64,000 nt of DNA from DASPHG01 sp963748315 (lineage in GTDB: Bacteria; Actinomycetota; Thermoleophilia; Solirubrobacterales; Thermoleophilaceae): the NCBI GenBank assembly GCA_963748315.1, contig CAVVIK010000010.1, forward strand, positions 248,001-312,000. The letters run 5' to 3'. A program made the position numbers and the translations under genes. Below, one piece after another: positions 55,384-64,000 of the stretch (positions are counted from its first letter, which is position 1; every line of letters starts with the position of its first letter). Below the pieces are notes generated by a model that saw only the letters and a program-made list of their open reading frames with translations, had not been told where the DNA came from and did not search any database.

Positions 55384-57228
55384 GCGCCAGAGCGCGGCCT
55401 CGACGCGGTCGGCCGGCTCGTCCTCGAGCACGACTCGGCACCACACCTCGCCGGACCAAAGCCTCAATGCCTGCGCGGCGCTCGGCGCCGGCACGGTTGC
55501 GGCCTTCCAGCGTTCGCGGTCGACACCGAGTAGTTCGCGCAGCACGCCTTCGAGTAGGAACTCGGGGCGAGCAGCGGGCTCGATGTAGCGGCGGACGTCG
55601 AAGCCGAATCCGCGCTTCTGCCGGCGCGCGACCTCGCGCGGCAGGTGGCGGTCCGCGAGGTCGCGGAGAACGCCCTTGCGGCCTGGCTCCATCCGCGCCT
55701 CGAGCGGCAGGGATAGAGCGAGCGCCGCGAGGTTCGGGTCGAGGAACGGCACGCGCGTCTCAATCGAGGCCTGCATCGTGTTCTTGTCTTGGCGGTTGAG
55801 GAGATGCGGCAGGTAGGTCGAGAGCTCGCGCAGCAGCTCGGCCTCGAGCGCGCGGCGCTCGGTGCTGTGCATCGCGTAAGCCTCGTCCGCGTGCAGCGCC
55901 GCCTCGCGGTCGAACTCCACGCTCGCGGCGGACGCCTCCGGCGCCACGACGGGCGGTGGCTCGCCCGCCCCTCGGCGCAGCAGCGCCGCGGGGCCGTCGC
56001 GCCGCAGCTTCGCGGCCGTGAGGCGCGCGATCGTGCCCAAGCGCCGGTTCGCCCGGAGGTAGCCGACGTAGAGGTCCGAGTGGAGGAAGCCGTAGCCGCC
56101 GAAGAGCTCGTCGGCGCCCTCGCCAGACAGGAGCGCCTTCACGCCGCCCGACCGCGCGAGCGAGGCGATCTGGAACATCGGCACCGAGCTCTCGTGCATC
56201 AGCGGGTACTCGTTGTGGCGCACCGCCTCGACGAAGTCCGCCCTCCAGGTCGCCGCGGACATCGCGACGGTCTCGAGCTCTACGCCCAGGTGGCGCGCGA
56301 CCCTCGTCGCGAACGGATGCTCGTCGTCGTCCGGCTGGTCGGTGACGGACGCGTTGAACGCGACCACGCCGGGCTGTTCGTCGCGAACGAACGCCGTCAC
56401 CAGGCTGGAGTCGATCCCGCCCGAGAGGAAGGTTCCGACCGGCACGTCCGCCATCAGCCGCCGGCCGACGGCGCGGCGGAGCTCCACCTCGACCTCGTCC
56501 GCCAGCCGGCCGCGGGGCTCGCGCGCGAGCGCGGCGAGCCGGTCGTGGTCGACCAGCGCCGCCGGCTCGAACCAGCGCTCCCGGGCGACGGCGAGCGTCT
56601 CGAGGTCGACGGCGAGCGCCTCCCCGGGCAGGACGCGCTCGATCCCGGCGAGCGGCGTCGCGCGTCCGTTCGCCCATCCGTGAACGACGGCGTGCGCGAC
56701 GACGTCGGGCTCAGCGCGGCGCGGGACACCGGCGGCGAACAGCGCGTGCATCTCGCTCGCGAACCAGAGCGCGCCGCCGTGGCGCGCCCAGTAGAGCGGC
56801 TTGACGCCCCAGCGGTCGCGTGCGAGGAAGAGCTGCCCGCGGTCCCGGTCGAGCGCGGCCAGGCCGAAGAGGCCGTTGAAACGCGACAGCGCGTCCTCGC
56901 CCCATTGCGAGAGCGCCTCCAGCACGGTCTCGGTGTCCGAATGGCCCCGCCAGGGAACCGGCTCGAGCTCGCGTCTCAGCTCCAGATGGTTGAAGACCTC
57001 GCCGTTGTAGGTGAGGAGCCAGCGGCCGTCCCGGTGGCGCATCGGCTGATGGCCGGCCGGCGTCGGATCGACGATCGCTAGCCGCCGGTTCACCAGTCCG
57101 AGGCTGCCCTCGACCTCGATCCCCTGGTCGTCGGGGCCACGGTGCGCGAGTGCCGCGCCCATGCGTTCGAGTGCCTCGCGGTCCGGCGTCTCACCGGCCG
57201 GCGCCACGCAACCGGCGATGCCGCACAT
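55375..57228 (-). CDS. asnB: asparagine synthase (glutamine-hydrolysing)
   Basis: The 617-residue enzyme has the N-terminal nucleophile Cys2 of class II glutamine amidotransferases (MCGIAGCVAPAGE, then AALAHRGPDDQG). In the synthetase domain it has the ATP-pyrophosphatase loop GTFLSGGIDSSLVTAF with LLSGEGADELFGGYGFLHSD. It transfers ammonia from glutamine to an aspartyl-AMP intermediate. The length and motif set fit either AsnB or an AsnB-like enzyme modifying natural products. Nothing nearby suggests the latter. The ATG sits 42 bases from the divergent cNMP-binding gene. Confidence 0.93.
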   Translation of the reverse strand: MCGIAGCVAPAGETPDREALERMGAALAHRGPDDQGIEVEGSLGLVNRRLAIVDPTPAGHQPMRHRDGRWLLTYNGEVFNHLELRRELEPVPWRGHSDTETVLEALSQWGEDALSRFNGLFGLAALDRDRGQLFLARDRWGVKPLYWARHGGALWFASEMHALFAAGVPRRAEPDVVAHAVVHGWANGRATPLAGIERVLPGEALAVDLETLAVARERWFEPAALVDHDRLAALAREPRGRLADEVEVELRRAVGRRLMADVPVGTFLSGGIDSSLVTAFVRDEQPGVVAFNASVTDQPDDDEHPFATRVARHLGVELETVAMSAATWRADFVEAVRHNEYPLMHESSVPMFQIASLARSGGVKALLSGEGADELFGGYGFLHSDLYVGYLRANRRLGTIARLTAAKLRRDGPAALLRRGAGEPPPVVAPEASAASVEFDREAALHADEAYAMHSTERRALEAELLRELSTYLPHLLNRQDKNTMQASIETRVPFLDPNLAALALSLPLEARMEPGRKGVLRDLADRHLPREVARRQKRGFGFDVRRYIEPAARPEFLLEGVLRELLGVDRERWKAATVPAPSAAQALRLWSGEVWCRVVLEDEPADRVEAALWRSG

Positions 57229-57270
57229 CGGCGGGAGGATAAAGTCGCGCCAGCGAAACGAGGAGGAGCG

Positions 57271-57672
57271 TTGGGACTTGACCCGTCGAGGTTGAAGGCG
57301 ATTCCGCTGTTCGAGAAGTTCTCCGAGGAGGAACTGCGGCAGATCGCGCCGTTCGCCGAGGAGGCGACGGCGGAACCGGGGAGCGTGCTCGTACGCGAGG
57401 GCGACTACTCGTACCAGTTCGTCGCGATCGAGGAGGGCACCGCGAAGGTCATGCGCGAAGGCGAGACGCTCGCCGAGCTCGGCCCCGGCGACTTCTTCGG
57501 CGAGATCGGCCTACTCGAGAAGACGTTCCGGACGGCGACCGTCGAGGCGACTTCCCCGATGAAGCTCATCACTCTGACGGGCTGGGACATGGCCCGGGTG
57601 GAGAAGGTCATGCCGGAGGCGATCGAGCAGCTCCACCGCGCGATCGAGGAGCGGCGGCCCCACGACGACTAG
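57271..57672 (+). CDS. cyclic nucleotide-binding domain protein
   Basis: The TTG start at 57271 is supported by AGGAGGAG just upstream. The 133-residue product is a lone cNMP-binding beta-roll: IPLFEKFSEEELRQIAPFAE, REGDYSYQFVAIEEGTAKVM and LGPGDFFGEIGLLEKTFRTA (the phosphate-binding cassette GEIxLL...RTA). A C-terminal helix follows, with no DNA-binding or enzyme domain attached. It would bind cAMP/cGMP-like ligands and act through a partner protein. Its stop shares CTAG with the convergent receiver-domain gene, which is a candidate partner by location only. Confidence 0.85.
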   Translation: MGLDPSRLKAIPLFEKFSEEELRQIAPFAEEATAEPGSVLVREGDYSYQFVAIEEGTAKVMREGETLAELGPGDFFGEIGLLEKTFRTATVEATSPMKLITLTGWDMARVEKVMPEAIEQLHRAIEERRPHDD

Positions 57673-58047
57673 TGGTGGTTGAGCCCGCCGACGCTGAGGA
57701 CCGTCGCGCGAAGCTCGCTTAGGTCCTCGTCCTTCTTGAGCCAGGCTTCGACGCCCGCCTCGCGCAGCTCCGCCTCGGTGCGGTCGTCGATGTACTGCGA
57801 GTAGACGACGATCCGGGTGTCGGGGGAGGCTTCGCGTATCTCCGGCACAGCCTCGAGCCCGGTCATGCCCGGGCATTCGCAGATCGAGGATCAGCACGTC
57901 CGGGCGGGCCTCGGGCAGCTCGCGCACGCACGTGATCGCGTCCTCGGCCTCGCCGACGACCTCGATGCGCGAGTCGTCCTCGAGCGCGAAGCGCATCAGG
58001 TCGCGCAGCGCGCCGTAGTTGTCGCAGATGTAGACCGACAGAGTCAT
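57669..58047 (-). CDS. single-domain response regulator (frameshifted)
   Basis: An extra base at about 57867 breaks the frame right after the phospho-acceptor loop. Corrected, the 125-residue protein reads SVYICDNYGALRDLMRFALE, the acceptor motif VLILDLRMPGMTGLEAVPEI and the switch region AWLKKDEDLSELRA. There is no output domain, so it works like CheY/Spo0F by protein contact. Its ATG overlaps the stop of the upstream lipoprotein gene (ATGA), so the pair is coupled. No histidine kinase is adjacent. Confidence 0.82.
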
Positions 58048-58772
58048 AGGCCAGGCGGATGCCGAACGACAAAGCCGCCGGAGGGCCTCATCTCGGGTTG
58101 CCAGCGAGATCCGAGGCGCGTTCGGCCGCTCGTGTCGAAGCGGAGTCCTGCCACGACCATATAGACGTGGCCCGGATTCGTATAGATCGTGATCCAGCGC
58201 CCGGGCCCCGGCTCGCCGTAGGTCATGAACCCGCCCGAGGTGAGCGGCGAGCTCACGAGCTCGCCGGCAAAGAGCGCGAAGCTGACCGAGCCCGAGCAGT
58301 CGTAGCCGTCGTCGAGCCAGCGCCCGTGTCCACCGCCCCACACATAAGGGCTGTTGCTGATCAGGTTGCCGGCGGCAATTACCTCCTGGACGAGCCCGGG
58401 CGCCTCGATCGGCGGCGACGCGGTTCCGTCCGGCTGGAGGACGGCGGCGTTCCCGGTGCCGATCGGCGCGCGGCGGAACGCCGCGAGATCGCGCTTGAGC
58501 TCGGCGTCGGTCGCGGCGATGTCGGCCGGTTTCCTCTCCTTGGGGAGCACGTCGGGCTCCGCGACGTCCGGGCCGGACGGCGGCGCGACGTCTCCCTCGA
58601 CGCCGGGCGGCAGCGCCTGAACGACCTGCGGGCGCGGCGCAAGCGGGGCGTCGCCGGCCTCCTCGGACGCGGTGCCCTGGGCGTCGCGTTCGGCGCTCGA
58701 GCCGGAGTCCGAGCATCCGGGTGCGGCGCACGCGAGGCCGGCTAATAAGAAGATCAGGATCCGTCCTGTCAC
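58044..58772 (-). CDS. NlpC/P60-like exported protein (probable lipoprotein)
   Basis: The 242-residue product begins with a hydrophobic signal (ILIFLLAGLACAAPGC) whose Cys could be lipidated. A long Pro/Glu-rich linker follows, then a C-terminal NlpC/P60-like domain with SPYVWGGGHGRWLDDGYDCS (catalytic Cys in YDCSGS) and a His in TNPGHVYMVVAGLRF. Such enzymes cleave cell-wall peptides at gamma-D-Glu-mDap bonds. The Asp/His third residue is not certain. It is coupled to the downstream receiver-domain regulator by a 4-base overlap and divergent from the RNase D gene. Confidence 0.78.
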   Translation of the reverse strand: MTGRILIFLLAGLACAAPGCSDSGSSAERDAQGTASEEAGDAPLAPRPQVVQALPPGVEGDVAPPSGPDVAEPDVLPKERKPADIAATDAELKRDLAAFRRAPIGTGNAAVLQPDGTASPPIEAPGLVQEVIAAGNLISNSPYVWGGGHGRWLDDGYDCSGSVSFALFAGELVSSPLTSGGFMTYGEPGPGRWITIYTNPGHVYMVVAGLRFDTSGRTRLGSRWQPEMRPSGGFVVRHPPGL

Positions 58773-58825
58773 TCGGGGCGAGTATTGCGAATGCGCCGTG
58801 GGTACGCGAGGTCCAGAATCAGGAA

Positions 58826-59981
58826 ATGGCAGCCGATCAGCCGATAGCAGAGGTCGCCGACCGGGCCCGTGAGGCGGGCGTGCTCGGAATCGACACCGAG
58901 TTCATGTCGGAAGGGCGCTACCGCCCGCTGCTCTGCCTGATCCAGGTCGCGGTGCCCAACGGCGACGGCTCGCGCATCGAGCTGCTCGACCCCTTCGACG
59001 ACCCCACCGTCGAGCCGCTGGCCGAGGTGCTCGCGGACCCGGGCGTCGAGATCGTGATGCACGCCGCACGCCAGGACGTCGCGATTCTTCGCCGTGCGCT
59101 CGACACGGAGGTCCGCGGCCTCTTCGACACACAGCTCGCGGCGGGCTTTGCCGGGATGTCAGCGAGCCTCGGCTACGGCGCGCTGCTCGACCAGCTCCTG
59201 GGCGTGAAGCTGAAGAAGGGGGAGGGGTTCACCAAGTGGGACCGGCGGCCACTGACTCCGCAGCAGATCAAGTACGCGCGCAACGACGTCGCGCACCTGA
59301 TCCAGCTCGCCGACGCGATCAAGGAGCGGCTCGCGGACAACGGACGGCTCGAGTGGGTGCGCGAGGAGTGCCGGCCGCTGGAGGAGGCGACCGACGAGCG
59401 CGATCCGCGCGAGGTCTGGCGCCGGCTTCCGCGGGTGAATCAGCTCGGCGGAGACGCGCGCGCGGTCGCGCGCGCGGTCGCCGAGTGGCGGGAGGGCGTT
59501 GCGCAGCAGGAGGACAAGCCGCCGTCCACGATCGTCGCCGACCAGGTCGTCGTGGCGATCGCGCGCAACACGCCGCAGCAGCGTCGACAAGCTGCGCGAC
59601 GTCCGCGGCCTCTATCCGCGGGCGATCAAACGCTGGGGTAGCGAGATCGTCGCCGCCGTGCGTCGCGGCGAGAAGGAGGAGCCGCCGCCGAAGGAGGGCG
59701 GCGGAGGCTTCAGCACCGCAGCGGACGCGCCGGTGATCGCCCTGTGCGAGGCGCTCGTGCGGGCACGTTCACTCGAGGCCGGGCTGGCGTACGAGCTGGT
59801 CGCCTCGCGCGCAGACCTGACGCGCGTCGTCGTGGCGGCGCGCCAAGGCCGGCCCGAGCCCGAGGTTCGCACCCTGCAGGGCTGGCGCCGCGAGCTCGTG
59901 GGTGAGGAGCTCGATGGCCTCCTGCGCGGCGATCTGTCGCTGGCGGTCGGTGAGGGACGCCGGCTGCGCGTGACGGGTTAG
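58826..59981 (+). CDS. rnd: ribonuclease D (frameshifted)
   Basis: An extra base near 59582 shifts the frame in the HRDC region; corrected, the ATG-started protein has about 384 residues. The DEDD exonuclease domain shows AREAGVLGIDTEFMSEGRY (Exo I D-x-E), VMHAARQDVAILRRAL (Exo II) and LTPQQIKYARNDVAHLIQLA (Exo III Y/D). The C-terminal HRDC region resumes as VDKLRDVRGLYPRAIKRWGS. RNase D trims the 3' ends of tRNA precursors and other stable RNAs. The longer frame from 58721 has no domain support. Confidence 0.87.
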
Positions 59982-60032
59982 CCTGCGCCCATCGCGACCC
60001 CGCACGGAAAACCGGAGGCCTATGCCGGCGGA

Positions 60033-61065
60033 GTGACCGCGGTTGGTGACGGCTGCTACGCGTGGATCCAGCCGAACGGCGAGTGGTTCGAGTCGAACGC
60101 CGGCCTGGTTGCCGGCGACGGCGAGTCCGTACTGATCGACACGCTCGCCGATCTGAAGCTGACGCGGCAGATGCTCGATGCGTTCACCGACATCACCGAG
60201 CACGCGCCGATCCGCACGCTGGTCAACACGCACTCCGACGCCGACCACGTGGACGGGAACCAGCTCGTCGCGGACGCGGACATCGTCACGTCACGCCGTA
60301 GCGCCGAGCTGATCCGGCAGCAGGATCCCGGGTCGTTCAAGGGGTTCGGCCGGCTCGCGCACGGCATGCGGCTCGTCGGCCGGCTGCCGCTGCCGGTGAT
60401 CGGATCGCTGCCTCTGCCGGTGCTTCCGCGCGTAAAGCTCCGCTCGATCGGCACCTACATCGGCGACATGCTCGAGCCGTTCGACTTCGAAGGCATCGAC
60501 GTCGCCGCCCCTACGCGCGAGTTCGAGGGCGAGACGAGCCTCGATGCCGGGGGCCGCAAGCTCCGCCTGCTCGAGGTGGGGCCCGCGCACACCCCCGGGG
60601 ACCTCTTCATCCACGTGCCGGACGCCGGCGTGGTCTACACGGGCGACATCCTGTTCGTGGGCGTCGACGCCGATCATGTGGGCTGGACCCGTCGTCAACT
60701 GGGTCGTCGCGATCGACAGGCTGCTGGACCTCGATGCCGACACCTACGTCCCCGGGCACGGCCCGGTCTGCGGCCGCGCCGAGGCCGAGGCCGTCAAGCG
60801 CTACTGGGTCTGGCTCGAGGCCACCGCGCGGCACCGGTTCGGGCTCGGGATGTCGGCGTGGGAGGCCGCGCGCGACATCGCCCTCTCACCGGAGTTCAAG
60901 ACCTACGAATGGTCCGAGTGGGGGCAGCCTGAGCGAATCGTCGTCAACCTGCACACGCTCGAGCGCGAGCGGCGCGGGCAGCTCGGTGGCGAGGCGTCCC
61001 CGCGCGAGCTGATCACGCTCTTCTCCCGCGTGGCGCTTCTGGCCGAGGAGCTCGAAGCGAACTGA
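60033..61065 (+). CDS. metallo-beta-lactamase-fold hydrolase (frameshifted)
   Basis: An extra C in CCC at 60688-60690 splits the gene. Corrected, about 343 residues run from GTG 60033 to TGA 61065. The metal site reads TLVNTHSDADHVDGNQLV (H-x-D-x-D-H in place of the usual H-x-H-x-D-H). The second site is GPAHTPGDLFIHVPDAGVVY with the bridging Asp in VVYTGDILFVGVDAD, and the last His lies in TYVPGHGPVCG. A helical C-terminal tail follows. In-frame sequence upstream of the GTG looks MBL-like, so the real start may lie a dozen codons earlier. Substrate unknown. An intrinsic terminator follows directly. Confidence 0.82.
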
Positions 61066-61070
61066 AACGC

Positions 61071-61100
61071 AAACGGGGCCGGCTTCCGCCGGCCCCGTTT
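61071..61100. terminator. bidirectional intrinsic terminator
   Basis: A perfect 13-bp stem AAACGGGGCCGGC/GCCGGCCCCGTTT with loop TTCC starts 5 bases after the metallo-hydrolase stop and lies 21 bases beyond the stop of the convergent secreted-protein gene. Its A-rich and T-rich flanks allow termination in both directions. Confidence 0.88.
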
Positions 61101-61121
61101 TCGAATCACAGTGCTCGCGTA

Positions 61122-61739
61122 TCAGTCCGCCGCGAGAGTCGAGACCTCCTCGTCGTGCGCGGCGTGCGTCGGCTCGATGATCAGCGTCCGCTTGCCGACG
61201 GCGGCCATCGCGTCGGCGTTGTCGGTCATGCTGGTGGTCAGGTCGGCCTTCAGCTCGATCGTGTGGATCCCATTGCCCACGTTGAGCGCGAGCCAGTTGA
61301 ACGCGTTCGACGTCCCGATCTCATCGAGGGTGCGGATGGTCGCGTCCTCGTCGTCCAGGTTCGTCGTCTCACGCTCCTGGAAGTGATCGCAGAACGTCAC
61401 CTTGCCGTCCTCGTCTTCGGTCGACACCGGGACTGGGTTCCCGTCTATCTCGATCCACTCGTCGACGGTGCCCCTGGCGTTCGCGAGGTCGTTGCCCTCC
61501 GTAGTCAGCTCGGTTGTGATTACGCACTCCGAGGTGACGCCGAGGATCAAATCGCTCGTGTTCGAGGTGCGGATCTGCTCCGAGAGGAGCGTGACCGCCT
61601 CACCCGGTGCCGCGACCTCCGGTGTCGCACCTGCCGCTGCCACCTTGTCGGCGGGCGTGCCTGCCGCGCCGGCGAAGTTGACCGAGAGCCCAACCGATAC
61701 CACCGCTGCGGCAATCACTGCCAGCAGTGTCTTCTGCAT
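61122..61739 (-). CDS. secreted protein of unknown function
   Basis: The 205-residue product has a signal peptide (LLAVIAAAVVSVGLSVNFAG). The acidic mature part is rich in Thr/Asp/Glu, with two Cys (VTSECVITTEL, VTFCDHFQE) that probably form a disulfide. Strand-rich segments (NWLALNVGNGIHTIELKADL, KRTLIIEPTHAAH) suggest a beta-sandwich. No family recognised. Third-position GC looks somewhat lower than in neighbouring genes, hinting at different codon use. No overlap with neighbours; it ends at the shared terminator. Confidence 0.72.
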   Translation of the reverse strand: MQKTLLAVIAAAVVSVGLSVNFAGAAGTPADKVAAAGATPEVAAPGEAVTLLSEQIRTSNTSDLILGVTSECVITTELTTEGNDLANARGTVDEWIEIDGNPVPVSTEDEDGKVTFCDHFQERETTNLDDEDATIRTLDEIGTSNAFNWLALNVGNGIHTIELKADLTTSMTDNADAMAAVGKRTLIIEPTHAAHDEEVSTLAAD

Positions 61740-61930
61740 GTATCCCCCTGCCTTCGAGTTGGTGCGCCGTGCCCCCCGAAACGCGGCGGCGCCTGCCCCT
61801 AGCTAACGCTCACCGATCGCGAAACTGGCGCAAGCCCCACCGTGTCCAGAGCTCGACGATGTCGGCGGCTGTGCCGTACAGGTGGCCCAGCGGTCCGGTG
61901 TAGAGCCACGCGAGTAAGGTGCTTCGCCCC

Positions 61931-63334
61931 ATGGCCGTGAAGACAACCACGACCGAGCTCGATCGGTCGCGCGTGCGCGTCGACGTCGAGGTCGAGCCCG
62001 CCGCAGTCGAGAAGGAGCTCGACGCCGCGGCGACGGAGCTCGCGCGCGAGATGAAGATGCCGGGCTTCCGCAAGGGCAAGGTGCCGAAGGAGGTCGTGCT
62101 GCGCCAGCTGGGGCGCGAGGCCGTGCTCGACCAGGCGCTCCGCCGCGCACTTCCGGCGTGGTACGAGGAGGCCGTGACGGACGCTCGCGTGGCAACCGTC
62201 GGCGACCCGAAGCTGGACCTGACAGGGCTTCCGGAAAAGGGTGACCCGCTCTCGTTCACGATCGAAGTCGGGGTCCGGCCGAAGGCGACGCTCGGCGATT
62301 ACAAGGGAGTCGAGGCGGGCCGGCGCGAGGCGCAGGCGACCGACGAGGAGATCGACACGGAGCTCGAGGCGCAGCGCAACGCGCTCGCGTCACTCGAGAA
62401 CGTGGACCGAGAGGCCGGCAAGGGCGACTTCGTGGTGCTCGACTTCGTCGGCAAGGTGGACGGCGAGCCGTTCGAGGGGGGAGAGGCGCGCGGGTACCTG
62501 CTCGAGCTCGGCTCGCAGCGGCTCATCCCCGGCTTCGAGGAGCAGCTCGAGGGAGCGAAGGCCGGTGAGCGGCGCGACATCACGGTCACCTTCCCCGACG
62601 ACTACGGCGCCGAGCAGATGGCCGGCAAGGAGGCCGTGTTCGAAGCCGAGGTCAAGGAGGTCAAGGAGAAGCAGCTTCCCGAGCTCGACGACGACTTCGC
62701 CGCCGACGCCGGCGGATTCGACTCGCTCGCCGAGATGCGCGAGGAGATCGGGTCGAAGATCGCCGAGCTGAAGGGACAACAGCTGGAGGGAGAGTTCCGC
62801 GAGAACGTGGTCGACGCCGCTGCCGCGAATGCGACGATCGACATCCCGGGTGAGCTGATCGCCTCAAAGGCCTCCGAGATGTGGAACCAGGCCGCGCGCG
62901 GCCTGGCGCGGCGCGGCATCCCGCCGGATCAGTACCTCCAGATGACGGGCAAGACCGAGGAGCAGCTCGTCGAGGACGCCAAGCCTGACGCCGAGAAGGC
63001 ACTCCGCCGCGAGGCGGTGCTCGCCGCCGTGATCGCAGCCGAGGGAATCGAGGTCTCGGACGACGAGCTGCTCGACGCGCTGCGCACGGCCGCCACCGCC
63101 GCCGACGGCTCGCAGCCGACCGACGAGGACCTCGTCAAGACACTCGACCGCGCGCGCGAGCAGGGCCGCGACGAGCTCCTGCGCGAGGACATCGCGATGC
63201 GGAAGGCCGTCGATCTCCTTGCCGAGCACGCGAAGCCGATCCCGATCGAGCAGCAGGAGGCGCGCGACAAGCTCTGGACGCCAGAGAAAGAAGCGGCCGA
63301 GAAGAAGTCGAAGATCTGGACGCCGGGCAGCTAG
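61931..63334 (+). CDS. tig: trigger factor (ribosome-associated chaperone, PPIase)
   Basis: The 467-residue protein has the ribosome-binding domain with the signature EMKMPGFRKGKVPKEVV (G-F-R-x-G-K). A FKBP-type prolyl isomerase domain follows (FVVLDFVGKVDGEPFEGG, LIPGFEEQLEGAKAGERRD), and then a long helical C-terminal domain. Trigger factor shields nascent chains at the ribosomal exit. Unlike in many bacteria, clpP and clpX do not follow; the next gene is convergent and shares the CTAG stop. I use ATG 61931 rather than GTG 61919, since conservation starts there. The 191-base upstream gap shows no clear regulatory motif. Confidence 0.95.
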   Translation: MAVKTTTTELDRSRVRVDVEVEPAAVEKELDAAATELAREMKMPGFRKGKVPKEVVLRQLGREAVLDQALRRALPAWYEEAVTDARVATVGDPKLDLTGLPEKGDPLSFTIEVGVRPKATLGDYKGVEAGRREAQATDEEIDTELEAQRNALASLENVDREAGKGDFVVLDFVGKVDGEPFEGGEARGYLLELGSQRLIPGFEEQLEGAKAGERRDITVTFPDDYGAEQMAGKEAVFEAEVKEVKEKQLPELDDDFAADAGGFDSLAEMREEIGSKIAELKGQQLEGEFRENVVDAAAANATIDIPGELIASKASEMWNQAARGLARRGIPPDQYLQMTGKTEEQLVEDAKPDAEKALRREAVLAAVIAAEGIEVSDDELLDALRTAATAADGSQPTDEDLVKTLDRAREQGRDELLREDIAMRKAVDLLAEHAKPIPIEQQEARDKLWTPEKEAAEKKSKIWTPGS

Positions 63335-64000
63335 GCCCGGGCGACCTCGTACGTGTGGCCGGCGGCGCGCAGCCGGTCGACCAGCGCTCCGTCCATCGCC
63401 GTCGACGGCGTAAGGACGCCGGCGCGGTCGGGGAGGCGGTCCCGGTCACGTGCGAGGCAGAGCGCCGCCTCGCCGAACATCACCGCCGTCGCTGCGTAGC
63501 CCGGGTCTCCCTGCGCGCTGATGCGCGCGACGTATCGCTCGCCCGCGGGCGTGCGCGCGTGTGTATCGATCTTGAAGAACCCCTTCGCCCGCGCCTCCGT
63601 GCTCGGCCCCTCGCCCGCCTTCGGCAGGAACTTGTCGAACAGTGCCCGCGTCGGTCCGAAGGTCATCGCGCCCATCACCGCGCCGAGGCCTCCCGACATG
63701 GCGAGTCCCTTGGCCCGGCCCGCAATCCCCGCGCCCATCGCAGCCGTCTCGCGGTAGCGGAAGCGCCGCCCGTACGCCCAGTCCTGCAGCGCGTTGCTGC
63801 GCCGGACGACGCGCGTGTTGATCGCGGCCATCACGAACGGCCCCAGCCACTCGCCGATCTCCTTGTCCTCCACCGGGAGGCGCACATCGGACTCGTCACC
63901 GAGGTCCGGCTCCGCCGACCGGTCGGGGCTCAGCCCGTAGGGGTCGGCCAGCAGCTTGCGTGCACCGCTGTCCGCCTTTGCCTCGTCGAGCATGCCCTTC
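63331..64000 (-). CDS. saccharopine dehydrogenase-like / trans-acting enoyl reductase family protein, C-terminal part
   Basis: The 5' end lies beyond the right window edge; 222 codons are visible. The sequence matches the C-terminal half of this NAD(P)-binding family: KLLADPYGLSPDR, LGPFVMAAINTRVVRRSNAL, YGRRFRYRETAAMG, and the ending FKIDTHARTPAGERYVARIS, DPGYAATAVMFGEAALCLAR. In mycobacteria relatives act in phthiocerol/phenolic glycolipid synthesis; most others have unknown substrates. The Rossmann domain is outside the window. The stop shares CTAG with tig. Confidence 0.82.
   Translation of the reverse strand, partial: KGMLDEAKADSGARKLLADPYGLSPDRSAEPDLGDESDVRLPVEDKEIGEWLGPFVMAAINTRVVRRSNALQDWAYGRRFRYRETAAMGAGIAGRAKGLAMSGGLGAVMGAMTFGPTRALFDKFLPKAGEGPSTEARAKGFFKIDTHARTPAGERYVARISAQGDPGYAATAVMFGEAALCLARDRDRLPDRAGVLTPSTAMDGALVDRLRAAGHTYEVARA

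Overview
ORGANISM. The window is very GC-rich and densely coded on both strands, uses many GTG and TTG starts, and carries an actinobacterial gene repertoire: FHA and PASTA-less Ser/Thr kinase signalling, NarL/LuxR regulators, a large AAA-LuxR regulator, cytochrome P450, MMPL exporter, DUF6351, DUF4389, DUF5996, a NhaA-DsbA fusion and a LexA-type SOS box of the CGAAC-N4-GTTCG form. I infer a member of the Thermoleophilia (Solirubrobacterales/Gaiellales-like); no rRNA or other marker in the window proves this. LAYOUT. 1-4 kb: end of a sugar-nucleotide epimerase, tRNA-His, a DUF1232 protein, an FAD monooxygenase, the remnant of a TetR regulator and a cyclic-nucleotide-binding thioredoxin-reductase-like protein. 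4-10 kb: NhaA-DsbA antiporter fusion, DUF5996 protein, secreted M6 metalloprotease, SnoaL-like protein. 10-18.4 kb: a signalling block with an HD-GYP/LuxR protein divergent from a PAS-LuxR protein, then an FHA-HTH regulator convergent with a kinase + pseudokinase operon, next to a small secreted repeat protein. 18.4-27.5 kb: secreted beta-helix protein, DUF6351 exoprotein, NTF2-phosphotransferase fusion, a large LuxR regulator, and a second small secreted protein that shares an unusual upstream element with the first. 27.5-35.6 kb: P450, HtrA-like protease, FdhF/YdeP-type molybdoenzyme with its FdhD sulfurtransferase, MMPL exporter, methyltransferase. 35.6-41.2 kb: SOS-controlled DinB, cupin, HTH_42 protein, a mosaic of ABC-transporter and acetate-kinase fragments, a trehalose-synthase-like glycosyltransferase and a membrane protein. 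41.5-49.5 kb: a redox/hypoxia-type locus with a DosS-like sensor kinase, its response regulator, two paralogous FAD oxidoreductases, a ZIP transporter, a copper nitrite-reductase-like protein and two universal stress proteins. 49.5-64 kb: DUF4389, FolE, cupin, secreted protein, enoyl-CoA hydratase, ceramidase-like enzyme, reductase, AsnB, cNMP-binding protein, receiver-only regulator, NlpC/P60-like lipoprotein, RNase D, metallo-beta-lactamase-fold protein, trigger factor and a saccharopine-dehydrogenase-like protein. HOW IT FITS TOGETHER. The most coherent units are (i) the DosS/DosR-like sensor pair embedded among redox, copper and stress genes, (ii) the kinase-pseudokinase-FHA cassette, and (iii) formate-dehydrogenase-type enzyme plus FdhD. 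Convergent neighbours repeatedly share a single CTAG that serves as both stop codons. QUALITY WARNING. About fifteen otherwise normal genes are broken by single-base shifts, nearly all of them one extra base; this looks like assembly or sequencing error rather than biology. I annotate such genes across the shift and give the position. No CRISPR array, rRNA, prophage or insertion sequence was seen.
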